From VAZQ01 sp963771845 (GTDB lineage Bacteria > Pseudomonadota > Alphaproteobacteria > Rhizobiales > Xanthobacteraceae): a DNA stretch of 64,000 nt. The stretch covers positions 124,001 through 188,000 of the forward strand of contig CAVYVC010000020.1 of NCBI GenBank assembly GCA_963771845.1. The letters run 5' to 3'. The stretch's first letter is position 1. Every line of letters begins with the position of its first letter. This document shows positions 35,846 to 45,075 of the stretch, piece after piece. The translations under genes and the position numbers were made by a program. Below the pieces are notes generated by a model. It had not been told where the DNA came from. It ran no database searches and saw only the letters and a list, made by a program, of their open reading frames with translations.

Positions 35846-36873
35846 TGCTTCTCGATCCCTGCCTTCTCGATCACCGCTGCCCATTTCTTGACATCCGCCG
35901 CCATGCGGTCTCGCATTTCCTCAGGTGTGCTGCCGCGGGCATCCATGCCGAGCGCGGAGGCGGTGGCCTGGAGGGCGGGGTCGGACAGCGCGGCATTGAT
36001 GTGTTGATTGAGAATCGCAAGGGTTTGAGCCGGCATGCCAGCGGCTGAGGCGAGACCATTCCAGCTGGTCACGATATAGTCGGGAAAACCGCTTTCCTTC
36101 GCGGTCGGCACGTTGCGCAGCAGTGGATTGCGTTCCTCGCCGGAGGTCGCAATGATTCTCACCTGGTTATCCGAGATGAGCGCCTGCAATCCGGCATAGA
36201 AATCGAACCCGAGGTCGACGTCGCCACGTAAAACCGCCGTCATGAGGTCGGGCGTCGTCTTGTAAGGAATGATCGTGACGTCCGCGCCGCTGACCTGCTT
36301 CAGGAGATGCGCCGATAGATTTTGCGTGCTGCCGGGATTGATGGCGCCGAAATTGAGCTTTCCCGGGCTCTTACGCGCGGCGGCGACGACGTCCGGGAGA
36401 GTCTTGAGCGGCGAATCCGCCTTGACCGCGAGCAGTATCTCGAAGCGCGCCGTGATCGACACGAATGTAAAGTCGGTGAGCACGTTATAGGGCCGCGTCT
36501 TGAACAGGGACATGGCGATGGCCTGCCCGTTTCCGATTACGTCTAGCGTATAACCGTCAGGTGGCGCTTTGAGCACTTCCTCGGCGGAGAGGAGGCCGGC
36601 GGCTCCCGGACGATTTTCGATCACGACCTGCTGTTTCGTTCGCTCGGTCAGTTTCTGCGCGAGCAGGCGCATGGTCAGGTCGGCAACCCCGCCGGCGCCA
36701 TAGGGAATGAAAATGTGGATTGGCTTAGTGGGAAAACTTGGCTGTGATCGAGCCCCATTAAGCGCAACCGCGCAAACGATTGCTGCCAAGGCAAGAGCCA
36801 GGGGCCCCCGGATCAATCGCGGTCGCCCATCCTTGCAGCCACCGTCCTTGAGCTTTTGACCATGCGAGCGCAT
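35842..36873 (-). CDS. Bug/TctC-family tripartite tricarboxylate binding protein
   Basis: 343 residues from the ATG at 36873, decided by an ideal GGGAGG site seven bases ahead; the open frame runs 88 codons further without support. Signal peptide (LALALAAIVCAVALNGARS), then the Bug signature FPTKPIHIFIPYGAGGVADL and ENRPGAAGLLSAEEVLKAPP, and the end segment STPEEMRDRMAADVKKWA. These proteins bind organic acids in the periplasm, usually for TctAB permeases, none of which is here. Stop overlaps the next gene start (ATGA). Confidence 0.92.
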   Translation of the reverse strand: MRSHGQKLKDGGCKDGRPRLIRGPLALALAAIVCAVALNGARSQPSFPTKPIHIFIPYGAGGVADLTMRLLAQKLTERTKQQVVIENRPGAAGLLSAEEVLKAPPDGYTLDVIGNGQAIAMSLFKTRPYNVLTDFTFVSITARFEILLAVKADSPLKTLPDVVAAARKSPGKLNFGAINPGSTQNLSAHLLKQVSGADVTIIPYKTTPDLMTAVLRGDVDLGFDFYAGLQALISDNQVRIIATSGEERNPLLRNVPTAKESGFPDYIVTSWNGLASAAGMPAQTLAILNQHINAALSDPALQATASALGMDARGSTPEEMRDRMAADVKKWAAVIEKAGIEKQ

Positions 36874-37275
36874 GTCAAACCTCCCTTTTTTCATTGCTTC
36901 CCGTCGGTTTGTTGCACGCCACCTACGTTGGTTGCAGGTTGCAGGCTCGCATATCGCGGTAGTCTTCGCCCAATTGAAACCGCACACGCAGCTCGGCGAG
37001 GCATTGACCATGCTTCCTTTCGACTCTCCCGCGCTTGCGAGAAGGGACGGTATGGCACGCCGAGAGGATTGGCAGCCAACCCGTTTACACCAGCATTTTC
37101 TGGAGCTGTTGCGGAAAGAAGCGAGCAATATCGCCAAATTCAGACTAACGTCACGGAAGAGATGTCAAGGACGTTGAAGGCCTCGAACAGGAAAATTGCA
37201 CCAAGGTAGGCTTGACGCTAGCGTAACCAAAGCGTCGTACGCGGCGGTTTCCACGCTAATGTCCGGAGGAGCGAA
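36874..37275. other. Divergent intergenic region
   Basis: Separates the minus-strand binding-protein run from the plus-strand flavoprotein gene, so it should hold two promoters. I see no gene and no confident operator. Confidence 0.4.
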
Positions 37276-38538
37276 TTGCCAGCAAGCTGCGGGATAGCGA
37301 TCGTCGGGGGCGGGCTCGCCGGGCTCGCGGCTGTGAACGCGCTTAAGATCTTCGGGATCAAGGCTGAAGTTTTCGAGGCCGCCCCGGCGCTGGGTGAGAT
37401 CGGCGCCGCCGTTAACACGAGTCCGCAAGCCGTCAAAGCACTGCAAGCGATCGGTGTCGGCGAAAAGATCGCCGCGGTCGGGCATTTGTCGCCGGGAAAT
37501 TACACCCGCAACATGCAGACGGGTGAGTTTCTCGAGTTCAATGATCGATTCAAGTTGGCGAAGCGGTACGGCGCTCCTTACTACTCTTTTCATCGCGCCG
37601 ACCTGCTGGACGCTCTCGCAAGCGGGCTTGACCGCAGCGCCATTCACCTGGCGCACCGCCTAACCGGGATTGAGGAGCTCCCGGATCATACCATCCTGAT
37701 TTTCGCCAATGGTGCCCGCGTCGAGGCCGAATTCGTGATCGGTGCCGATGGCGTGCGCTCGGTGATCCGTCAGGCGCTCTATGGCGACGACAACCCGACC
37801 TACACCGGTCAGATGGTATGGCGGGCCCTTCTGAACGCCAACGATGTACCGTCGGAAGTGCTTGAGCCAACGGGCCATACCCAGTGGGTCGGGCCAGGTT
37901 GCCATTTCATCGCCTATTACATCCGTCAGCGGAAATTCGTGAATATCGTCACGCAACAGGATACCGACAAATGGGTCGAGGAAGGGTGGTCGACCCGCGG
38001 CGATCCTGAGGAGATGCGATCGAGCTTCCCCAACCCCGAGCCACGGCTCGCCAAGCTGCTGAGCCTCGTGACCGAGTGCTCGAAGTGGGGGCTCTTCACG
38101 CGGCCACTCACGCAGAATTGGGGCCGCGGTCGCATCCAGCTCATTGGGGACGCAGCGCACGCGATGCTGCCCAATGCCGGGCAAGGCGCCTGTCAGGCGT
38201 TCGAGGACGCCTACATTCTCGCACGCTGGCTCGAGGCTTGCCGCGATCCGGGGGAGGCGTTTGCCAATTTCCGCCGCATCCGCATCCCGCGCGTGCATGG
38301 GGTGCAGCGGCTATCCCTTGCCAACGCCGGCTTCAAGCATATGCGCGACAGCGAGTTGCAGAAGGAGACGATAAGTGCCGGGACAGGCAGCGTCCACGGC
38401 AAAGCCGAGTGGGTCTGGGGATACGATCCGCTCCGCGAATGGGACAAAGCGCCTTTGGTTCCGCAGCCCTATGCTGACGCTGCCCGAGGTTGCAACAAGC
38501 CGGCCAACCCCCGCAACGATCAATCAACCAGGGCTTAG
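37276..38538 (+). CDS. FAD-dependent monooxygenase (salicylate/6-hydroxynicotinate hydroxylase type)
   Basis: 420 residues from a TTG start, decided by GGAGGAG at 37264-37270. Flavin motifs: GGGLAGLAAVNAL, the DG motif VIGADGVRSVIR, and GDAAHAMLPNAGQGACQAFE. Single-component class A hydroxylases of this type add one oxygen to an aromatic ring using NAD(P)H, sometimes with decarboxylation (salicylate, 6-hydroxynicotinate). It is the only plus-strand gene between the two direct repeats. Substrate unknown. Confidence 0.88.
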   Translation: MPASCGIAIVGGGLAGLAAVNALKIFGIKAEVFEAAPALGEIGAAVNTSPQAVKALQAIGVGEKIAAVGHLSPGNYTRNMQTGEFLEFNDRFKLAKRYGAPYYSFHRADLLDALASGLDRSAIHLAHRLTGIEELPDHTILIFANGARVEAEFVIGADGVRSVIRQALYGDDNPTYTGQMVWRALLNANDVPSEVLEPTGHTQWVGPGCHFIAYYIRQRKFVNIVTQQDTDKWVEEGWSTRGDPEEMRSSFPNPEPRLAKLLSLVTECSKWGLFTRPLTQNWGRGRIQLIGDAAHAMLPNAGQGACQAFEDAYILARWLEACRDPGEAFANFRRIRIPRVHGVQRLSLANAGFKHMRDSELQKETISAGTGSVHGKAEWVWGYDPLREWDKAPLVPQPYADAARGCNKPANPRNDQSTRA

Positions 38539-38625
38539 CGCTGCCTGCGCCCAAGCGCGAAGAAATAGTCAGCGACCCATAATAATGGTGGCAACGCTTG
38601 CGTGAACCAGTAGCGGCCTGACTGC

Positions 38626-38920
38626 CGAGTCGAATGCAGTGGCGGCTATGATCAAATGATAATGCTGGGATTGCGCAGATTTTGGTCACAGTCGATCAGA
38701 TTGACTTGTCGCACCCGGATCTGCCAGGTGTCGCCATCACGGACAAAGCGGTGGCCGCACCAGCCCGACAGGAAACGCGTGCCGTCCAAGCGAAACTCGC
38801 TGACCATATAGTTCGACCGCACCATTCGGATCGCGCTCTGCCCGGCCGCGAACACTTCCACATTCGAGATCATCCGCACCGTGCGCGATTTCGGCGCCTG
38901 CGACCAGGCGTAGCCCGTGC
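38626..38920. repeat. Direct repeat copy B, including a lost cycloisomerase start
   Basis: Matches 32541-32836. At its left end it keeps the first codons of a PcaB-like gene (about 38626-38648), but the start codon ATG has become ATA and homology ends there. The right part is inside the intact dioxygenase beta gene. Confidence 0.9.
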
Positions 38921-39239
38921 GCAGCCGATAAATACGATCCTCCATGCGGCGCCGATCATCAAACGAGATCGCGATCTCGCGACGGGGATCGCCCGCCTCC
39001 GGCGTGCCCGGTACCCAGTAGATGAATTCCGGCGCATACATGGCAAGCCACTCGTCAAACCGGAGTTGATCGAGCAGGCGCGCTTCGCGCTCGATCAGCC
39101 TGCGAAACAGGTCGCGCTCGCAAGCATCCTCGATTGCAAGCTCGTCGCGCTGCCAATCGGAAAAGCTGTCGACCAGCTCCTGATAAAGCGCATCATTGAC
39201 GTAATACGAGCTGATCGAGGGATCGTGCTTGAGCTGCAT
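38652..39239 (-). CDS. Ring-hydroxylating dioxygenase beta subunit
   Basis: 195 residues with the cone-shaped NTF2-like fold of dioxygenase beta subunits: DLFRRLIEREARLLDQLRFD, EWLAMYAPEFIYWVPG, IAISFDDRRRMEDRIYRLRT, ending NLRNPSIII. It packs with the alpha subunit as an alpha3-beta3 enzyme. Lies 28 bases downstream of the alpha gene. Its last third is duplicated at 32.6 kb. Confidence 0.92.
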   Translation of the reverse strand: MQLKHDPSISSYYVNDALYQELVDSFSDWQRDELAIEDACERDLFRRLIEREARLLDQLRFDEWLAMYAPEFIYWVPGTPEAGDPRREIAISFDDRRRMEDRIYRLRTGYAWSQAPKSRTVRMISNVEVFAAGQSAIRMVRSNYMVSEFRLDGTRFLSGWCGHRFVRDGDTWQIRVRQVNLIDCDQNLRNPSIII

Positions 39240-39267
39240 GCTTGGCCTGTGAAGCCCGCGGGTGACG

Positions 39268-40644
39268 CTACGGCTCGCGCTGGACGACCAGATTGGGGCT
39301 TGCCTTCATCAATCGCTTCCACTCCTTGATGTATTCGCGCATGAAGGCTTCATCGGTCGCGGGGGCCGTGATGATGCCGTCCTTGCCGGTGCGGACCCGG
39401 CCGGGAATGCCGAGGCCGCGATGCATGTAGACCCACTCGTCTTCGAGGCAGGCGAGCCCGCGCTGGATCTCCTCGAAATTGGCGAGATCGTCGACCTCGC
39501 CGAAATTCGGGAACTGCTCCTGAGTCCGCATGCGCAGCGCATTGATCTCCTCGACCGCCCCGCCGAGCACGCCCTCTTCATCGACCACCGCGGTGCCGTA
39601 CCACGTGACATTGGTCTCGGCGACCGAGACGGGCTCGAACACCTGTATGTGATTGCCAAGAAGTGAGAAGTTCGGAAACACGTTGATATTGACCGGCTCG
39701 GACGAGGCGAGATCAAGGATTTCTTCCGCTTTCGTTCCAAAGCGCTGCCGAAGCGATTGCGCGTAATGCTCCATTCCGGGATGCGGGCCTTCGACGGCCC
39801 ACAGGCCGCCCGGGCGCTTTTCTATGGCCGGCCGCTTGTCCTTGAAATGATGACCGTGGCCCATATAGGCCATGTACATCGGCGCGTTATCCGGCGATCC
39901 CTTGTAGTAGGACATGCCCTTGTTGGCGACGTCGGCCTGGCGGTTTTCCATTTCGAGCAGAGAGCGGTGCGAGAATACGACGTGATAGCCGTCGCCGGAA
40001 TTATCATAAGCCAGCTTCCAGTTGCCCTTGTAGCGTAGCCGGTTTGCCTCGCAGACCGCGATCTTGCCGCCGGGCTGGCGATCGAGCCACTCGTCGATCG
40101 GTTTGGTGATGGCGCCGAGATATTCAAGCAGTGCGGGCGCAGCGGGATTGAGCGTTGCAAAAATAAAGCCGCGATAGCTCTCAACCCGAGGCACCTGCGC
40201 CACGTTGTATTTGGCATCCTTGAAGTCGCAGGCATAGCCGTCCGGCCACGGCACGGCACGCAGCTTGCCCGTGTTGAGAAAGCTCCAGCCGTGATAAGGG
40301 CACTGAAAGAAGCGGGCGGAACCCCGATCCTTGCGGCACAGCGTGGTGCCGCGATGCGTGCAGCGATTGAATAGTGCCCGGATCTTTCCATTTGCGTCCC
40401 GCAACAGAATGATCGGGCGCAACCCCAACCGCACGGTGATGAAGTCGTCGTTGTTCGGAATCTGGCTTTCGTGCCCGAGATACACCCACACCGCCCCGAA
40501 GATGTGAGTCATCTCGAGCTCGAAGATTGCGGGATCGGTATAGATCAGCCGATGGACCCGGTCTTCCTGAACCAGCTCGTCCCAATCATAGCGCTCAGCG
40601 GTGCTCTCGGCACGAGCCGGCGGCGCATTCAATCTTTCCAACAT
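39268..40644 (-). CDS. Ring-hydroxylating dioxygenase alpha subunit (Rieske)
   Basis: 458 residues. Rieske cluster ligands Cys95-His97 (NRCTHRGTTLC) and Cys115-His118 (FQCPYHGW). Catalytic iron site NSGDGYHVVFSHRSL with His221 and His226 and the bridging Asp before them. C-terminal domain NINVFPNFSLLGNHIQVFEP. The enzyme inserts both atoms of O2 into an aromatic ring and needs a reductase; no obvious dedicated reductase or ferredoxin gene is adjacent. It follows a glutamine-synthetase-like gene by nine bases, as in aniline-type dioxygenase clusters. Confidence 0.93.
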   Translation of the reverse strand: MLERLNAPPARAESTAERYDWDELVQEDRVHRLIYTDPAIFELEMTHIFGAVWVYLGHESQIPNNDDFITVRLGLRPIILLRDANGKIRALFNRCTHRGTTLCRKDRGSARFFQCPYHGWSFLNTGKLRAVPWPDGYACDFKDAKYNVAQVPRVESYRGFIFATLNPAAPALLEYLGAITKPIDEWLDRQPGGKIAVCEANRLRYKGNWKLAYDNSGDGYHVVFSHRSLLEMENRQADVANKGMSYYKGSPDNAPMYMAYMGHGHHFKDKRPAIEKRPGGLWAVEGPHPGMEHYAQSLRQRFGTKAEEILDLASSEPVNINVFPNFSLLGNHIQVFEPVSVAETNVTWYGTAVVDEEGVLGGAVEEINALRMRTQEQFPNFGEVDDLANFEEIQRGLACLEDEWVYMHRGLGIPGRVRTGKDGIITAPATDEAFMREYIKEWKRLMKASPNLVVQREP

Positions 40645-40653
40645 GGTCGTCCT

Positions 40654-42141
40654 TCAGAAGAAATCGAAATACTCATTCTGCTCCCATTGCGTGGGCTCCT
40701 CGCCCGGCTGCTCGCCGGTGTGCTTGAGCCACAGTTCATAGCGGCCTATCTCGTTGCGCTTGAGCTTGACGAAATAGTCCACGAACAGCTTGCCGAGTGA
40801 GGCGCGAAACAACGCGTCACGCTCAAGCGCATCGAGCGCTGCCGGCAACGTCTCCGGCAGCATGGGGCGATTGGCCGAGTACGGCTCTTCGTCCGGCGGT
40901 CCGGGGTCATGCCCCTCACCCATTCCGTTCATCCCCGCTACAATCTGGGAGGCAATATAAAGGTACGGATTGGCGGCGGGTTCGCCCACGCGGTTCTCCA
41001 GCCGGGTAGCCGGATCTCCCATGCCGCCGAGAACGCGAATCATGACGCCACGGTGATCGTAACACCAGGTTGCGCGGTCAGGCGCCAGCGAGTTCGGGCG
41101 AAAGCGCCGGTAGCCATTCATAGTGGGCGTGGCAAAAGCCGTGCAGGGTTGCGCGTGCTTCATCAGCCCGCCGAGATAGGCGTGGCCCAAGGGCGACAGA
41201 CATTCGCCTTGGCGCTCCGGCATGAACATGTTGCGCCCGCTGCTGCGATCGACCACCGACTGGTGGAGGTGCCAGCCACTGGAATAATAGCCCTTGAACG
41301 CAGGGCGGCACATGAACGTGGCGAAATAGCCCATGCGGCGGCAGATCTGGCGCGTCGCGGTGCGGAACAGCATCACATCGTCTGCCGCTGCAAGCGCGGG
41401 GCGCGCGGCGAAGGTGCACTCGACCTGACCCGGCCCGAATTCGTTCTCGATCGAGCGTAGCGGCAAATTGGTTTTCTCGAATGCGTCGACTAGCGCTGAA
41501 AACACCGGTTGCATCAGGTCCATGTTCGATTCGGAGTGAAGGACAAATCCGGGCTCGATCGGCGCGGTCTTGAGCGGACGTCCTCGAGCGCCCGGTACCG
41601 CGGTATGTTCGTCAGATAAAGCCTCGACCAGGCGGAAGAGGTACCACTCGATCTCGATCCCCACGATCAGCTCGAACCCTTTGCGCTCCAGGCCTTCGAT
41701 TTGCCTTCGCAGTAGTTGCCGGGGCGAGAAATGAAAGGGCAGGCCGCTCGTGAAATACTCATTGCACAGCACCCAGCCTACGCCCGGCGCCCATGGCAGC
41801 ACACGGAACGTTGCCGGGTCCGGCACAAGGATGATGTTCGGCGACCCGGTCATTTCCGGAAGGTCCATTCCCCCGCCGCGCGTGAACGAGGAGAATGTAC
41901 GCGCGCCGGCGGAATTGAGCGTGGACGTTGCGACCGTGGTGGTAAAGCCCGACGTGAGCGCAGACATGAACGCGGGCCGCGTCAGCGCCTTGGCGCGCGA
42001 AGCGCCGTATGGATCGGCCCAAGCGAGGCGCACTAGGTGAAGATCGTCCCTTTCGAGCCTGCGTTTGATCTCTTCGGCTTGCTTTTGCTGCTCGTCGGTC
42101 CACAGCCCGTGTTTTTCGATGAACGCCTGAGTCTGCACCAT
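40654..42141 (-). CDS. Glutamine-synthetase-like ligase (gamma-glutamylamide synthetase type)
   Basis: 495 residues of the GS fold: FELIVGIEIEWYLF (metal Glu pair), SIENEFGPGQVECTFAARPA, HLHQSVVDRSSGRNMF, and VLGGMGDPATRLENRVGEPA with the catalytic Arg. It is longer than and divergent from GlnA, and lacks the adenylylation Tyr block. GS-like enzymes next to Rieske dioxygenases (TdnQ/AtdA1 in aniline degradation) gamma-glutamylate the amine before oxidation. The direct junction with the dioxygenase alpha gene suggests the same scheme here (inference). Confidence 0.85.
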   Translation of the reverse strand: MVQTQAFIEKHGLWTDEQQKQAEEIKRRLERDDLHLVRLAWADPYGASRAKALTRPAFMSALTSGFTTTVATSTLNSAGARTFSSFTRGGGMDLPEMTGSPNIILVPDPATFRVLPWAPGVGWVLCNEYFTSGLPFHFSPRQLLRRQIEGLERKGFELIVGIEIEWYLFRLVEALSDEHTAVPGARGRPLKTAPIEPGFVLHSESNMDLMQPVFSALVDAFEKTNLPLRSIENEFGPGQVECTFAARPALAAADDVMLFRTATRQICRRMGYFATFMCRPAFKGYYSSGWHLHQSVVDRSSGRNMFMPERQGECLSPLGHAYLGGLMKHAQPCTAFATPTMNGYRRFRPNSLAPDRATWCYDHRGVMIRVLGGMGDPATRLENRVGEPAANPYLYIASQIVAGMNGMGEGHDPGPPDEEPYSANRPMLPETLPAALDALERDALFRASLGKLFVDYFVKLKRNEIGRYELWLKHTGEQPGEEPTQWEQNEYFDFF

Positions 42142-42164
42142 CGCCGTGCGGGCCGCGCGAGTTG

Positions 42165-42758
42165 TTATGAGCGCCGGAACAGGCCGATGATCCAGTTCCA
42201 GGCCACCTTCCCCATCAGCGCAAGTCCCGAGATTGGCTTTGCGGCGGCAGAAGATGCCGGCACGGGCGCAGCCGCCGGTGCTGTTGCCGGAGCAGGTGTC
42301 TCCTGTCCTTGCGCGAACTTCTCCTTCAGAGCGGCGGCGAACTGGTTCATCAGCTGCGCGGCCGTGGCCTGGATGATGCCGACCCCGCGGCCGTATTGCG
42401 CCACGGCTCCTGAAAGATTGAGGTTCGTGTGCACCAACACCTTTGAGCCATTGCCGGCGGGTTCCAGACGAAAAACGGAAACAGCGTTGGCGCCGCCGCG
42501 TCCCTTCGCATCGGTCCCCTGGGCGGATACGCGTGCTGTGCGGTTGCCCTCGTCGATTTCGTCGAACTTGACGAGGCCGGCAAACGTCAGAGCGACCGGC
42601 CCGAGCCGCACGTTGATCTTGCCCTTATATCTGTTGTCGCCAAGCACTTCCGTCAGTTCCGCCCCGGGCATGCAGGGCGCGATACGCTCGATATCGAGCA
42701 GCACCTTCCATGCTTGCGCAGGGGGCAGCGGCACCTCGAAAGCGTTGTCGAACTCCAT
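42165..42758 (-). CDS. CoxG-like SRPBCC protein
   Basis: 197 residues. START-like fold opening MEFDNAFEVPLPPAQAWKVL, then CMPGAELTEVLGDNRYKGKI, typical of carbon monoxide dehydrogenase subunit G (CoxG), which anchors or matures CoxMSL-type molybdenum enzymes at the membrane. After the domain comes an Ala/Pro linker and a hydrophobic C-terminal stretch (LMGKVAWNWIIGLF) that may bind the membrane. It lies in the same run as CoxM and CoxS genes at 47-48 kb, supporting a shared enzyme. Confidence 0.88.
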   Translation of the reverse strand: MEFDNAFEVPLPPAQAWKVLLDIERIAPCMPGAELTEVLGDNRYKGKINVRLGPVALTFAGLVKFDEIDEGNRTARVSAQGTDAKGRGGANAVSVFRLEPAGNGSKVLVHTNLNLSGAVAQYGRGVGIIQATAAQLMNQFAAALKEKFAQGQETPAPATAPAAAPVPASSAAAKPISGLALMGKVAWNWIIGLFRRS

Positions 42759-42764
42759 GCCCGG

Positions 42765-44252
42765 TCAATTCCTGCCGGCCCTGGCGGCCGCCGTGCCGGC
42801 GAGCCGTCCGAATACCGCGCCCGAGGTGAGGCCGGAGCCGCCGGGATAATTGAAATAAAACAACCCACCCACCAGTTCGCCGGCGGCATAAAGGCCGCGG
42901 ATCGGCTGATAATCGGTGTTGAGAACCTCGGCGTCGGTGGTGATTTGCAGGCCCCCGAAGGTGAAGGTCACACCGCACGTCACCGCATAGCCTTCGAAGG
43001 GAGGCGCATCGATCGTGTTTGCCCAATTGCTCTTGTTGATGGGAAGCCCCTCGGTGCATCGGCCATCCTTGATATTGGGGTTGAATGGGACGTCCGCGCA
43101 GATCGCCTTGTTGTATTCGGCAATGGTCGCGAGGAACTGATGCGCGTTTACACCTTCGAGCTTTCTCGCGAACTCCTCGATTGTGCCGGCAGTTACTTTC
43201 GTGATCTGCCGAATCTTGTATTCGTCCCGTTGCAGGTGTTTGACCTTCTGATCGAAAATCTGCCAGGCAAATTGGCCGGGCTGCTCCAGCACGACGCGAC
43301 CGTATTTGGCATAAGTGTAGTTGCGGAAATCGGCGCCCTCGTCGACGAAGCGCTTGCCCTGGGCATTGATCAGAATGGCAAAGGGATAGGAGTGCTTCTG
43401 AAACTGGTCGCCGACGGCAAGATCGCCAAATTCGGGGGCGTTCATTTCCCACTGCACCGCATGGCAGCCCGACCAATTGCCGCAGGGGCTCGCGCCGATA
43501 TCCGTCGCCATGCGAATGCCGTCGCCGTTGTTAAAACGCGTCCCCCGCACCTTGGCGAGGTCCCATCCCGGCCCGAGATAGCGGGTGCGCCATTCCGAAT
43601 TGGATTCAAAACCGCCGCATGCAAGCACCACAGATCTGCTCTCGATCTCGCTCTCAACCCCGTCACGGCGGATGCGCACCCCGTGCACACCCACGCCGTC
43701 AAACAGGAGTTCCAGTGCCCGCGTCGCGTAACGGATCTCGATCCCCCGCTTGCCCGCTGCTTCAGTCAGCATCTTGATGAGCCCGGGCCCGCCACCCACG
43801 GCTTCCACGGTGAGCCCGCCCCAGAATTTGAACTTGCCCTCGATCTTGAAGGCTTGCCGGCCGTAAATCGGGATGAAGCGGATGCCCTTGTCGCGCAGCC
43901 AGCGGAAGGTATCGAAGCTGCGGGTGACCAGAAGCTCGACGAGATCAGGATCGGCGCGATTTTGGGTGACGCGCGCCATGTCATCGAAGAATTGCTCGCG
44001 GGTATAGGTGCCGAAATCGGTGGTCGCGATTTCCTGTTCGGTGAGATCAGGCACCAACGCCTTGATGTCGTCGACGCCGTTATAGACGACGCGCACGGAG
44101 CCCGCGGTAAATCGGCTGTTGCCGCCGGATTCATCCTCCGGTGCGGCTTCCAGCATGATCACCGAGGCGCCCTGCTCCTCGGCGGCGAGGGCGGCGCAGA
44201 AAGCCGCGTTGCCCCCGCCGACGACAATCACATCCGCCTGCGATTTGGCCAT
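42765..44252 (-). CDS. FAD-dependent fumarate-reductase-type dehydrogenase (TcuA-like)
   Basis: 495 residues. Dinucleotide site VIVVGGGNAAFCAALAAEEQ, ESGGNSRFTAGSVRVVYNG, HPVTFT-like substrate region and the final FAD block IRGLYAAGELVGG ... GSGLTSGAVFGRLAG. This pattern is that of tricarballylate dehydrogenase (TcuA), which oxidises tricarballylate to cis-aconitate; related enzymes reduce or oxidise other unsaturated acids. No TcuB electron-transfer partner is adjacent. Six bases from the CoxG gene. Confidence 0.85.
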   Translation of the reverse strand: MAKSQADVIVVGGGNAAFCAALAAEEQGASVIMLEAAPEDESGGNSRFTAGSVRVVYNGVDDIKALVPDLTEQEIATTDFGTYTREQFFDDMARVTQNRADPDLVELLVTRSFDTFRWLRDKGIRFIPIYGRQAFKIEGKFKFWGGLTVEAVGGGPGLIKMLTEAAGKRGIEIRYATRALELLFDGVGVHGVRIRRDGVESEIESRSVVLACGGFESNSEWRTRYLGPGWDLAKVRGTRFNNGDGIRMATDIGASPCGNWSGCHAVQWEMNAPEFGDLAVGDQFQKHSYPFAILINAQGKRFVDEGADFRNYTYAKYGRVVLEQPGQFAWQIFDQKVKHLQRDEYKIRQITKVTAGTIEEFARKLEGVNAHQFLATIAEYNKAICADVPFNPNIKDGRCTEGLPINKSNWANTIDAPPFEGYAVTCGVTFTFGGLQITTDAEVLNTDYQPIRGLYAAGELVGGLFYFNYPGGSGLTSGAVFGRLAGTAAARAGRN

Positions 44253-44354
44253 GCGCCCTCATCACTTATTTCGCAGGTTGGGTCGAGTTCTTCACGCGAT
44301 CCAACATCAGGCTTAACAACCGTAACGTTGGGTCTCGCAAGCGCTCGACCAAAC

Positions 44355-45056
44355 CTACTCCGCCGCGACTGCCGCAACACCGCCGTGGTCTTTCGACCAG
44401 CCCGCCGGATCGTGCATGAATTTTTCCACTTCGGCGAGCTTTCCGGCGTCGAACTTGCCGCTTGCCTTGGCGACTGCAAGCACGTCCCACCAGGTAGCGA
44501 GCGAATGCAGCGTCACGTCGAGGTCGCGGAGCACCTTCGGCGCGTCGGGAAAGATGTCGTAGAAAAAAAACACGAGCACATGGTCGACCTTGGCGCCCGC
44601 CTCACGCAACGCATTGCAGAAGTTTATTTTGCTTCGGCCGTCACTGGTCATATCCTCGACCAGGAGCACGCGCTGGCCTTCGACCAGATGACCTTCGATC
44701 TGGCTGCGGCGGCCGAAGCCCTTGGGTTTCTTGCGCACGTAGAGCATGGGGAGGCCGAGCCGCTCGGCCATCCAGGCGGCAAACGGAATGCCCGCCGTCT
44801 CGCCGCCCGCCACAGCATCGAACTGCTCGAAGCCTGCCTCGCGCAAAATGGTTGCCGCCGCAAAATTTGTGAGCGTGTGCCGTACGCGCGGAAACGAGAT
44901 GAGCCGCCGGCAATCCGTATAGACCGGGCTCGCCCATCCGGATGTGAAAATGAATGGCTTGTCAGCCATGAAACGCACGGCTTCGACCTCGAGCAGCATC
45001 TTCGCCGTGAGCTCGGCCATCACTTTCTTGTCGGCAAACTCGATGCCAGCGGTCAT
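44355..45056 (-). CDS. pyrE: Orotate phosphoribosyltransferase
   Basis: 233 residues. PRPP-binding loop VLLVEDMTSDGRSKINFCNA, the FTSGWASPVYTDCRRLISFP start and GGETAGIPFAAWMAERLGLP block. The enzyme joins orotate to PRPP to give OMP. Sequence matches PyrE rather than PyrR. It follows a class 1B dihydroorotate dehydrogenase gene, separated by a dispersed repeat. Confidence 0.9.
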   Translation of the reverse strand: MTAGIEFADKKVMAELTAKMLLEVEAVRFMADKPFIFTSGWASPVYTDCRRLISFPRVRHTLTNFAAATILREAGFEQFDAVAGGETAGIPFAAWMAERLGLPMLYVRKKPKGFGRRSQIEGHLVEGQRVLLVEDMTSDGRSKINFCNALREAGAKVDHVLVFFFYDIFPDAPKVLRDLDVTLHSLATWWDVLAVAKASGKFDAGKLAEVEKFMHDPAGWSKDHGGVAAVAAE

Positions 45057-45075
45057 GCTCGTTCATTCAGTGGGC

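Noticed and set aside
37276..38538. The flavoprotein gene as part of the minus-strand dioxygenase operon
   Set aside because: It is on the opposite strand and lies within the segment bracketed by the direct repeats, so it was probably brought in separately.
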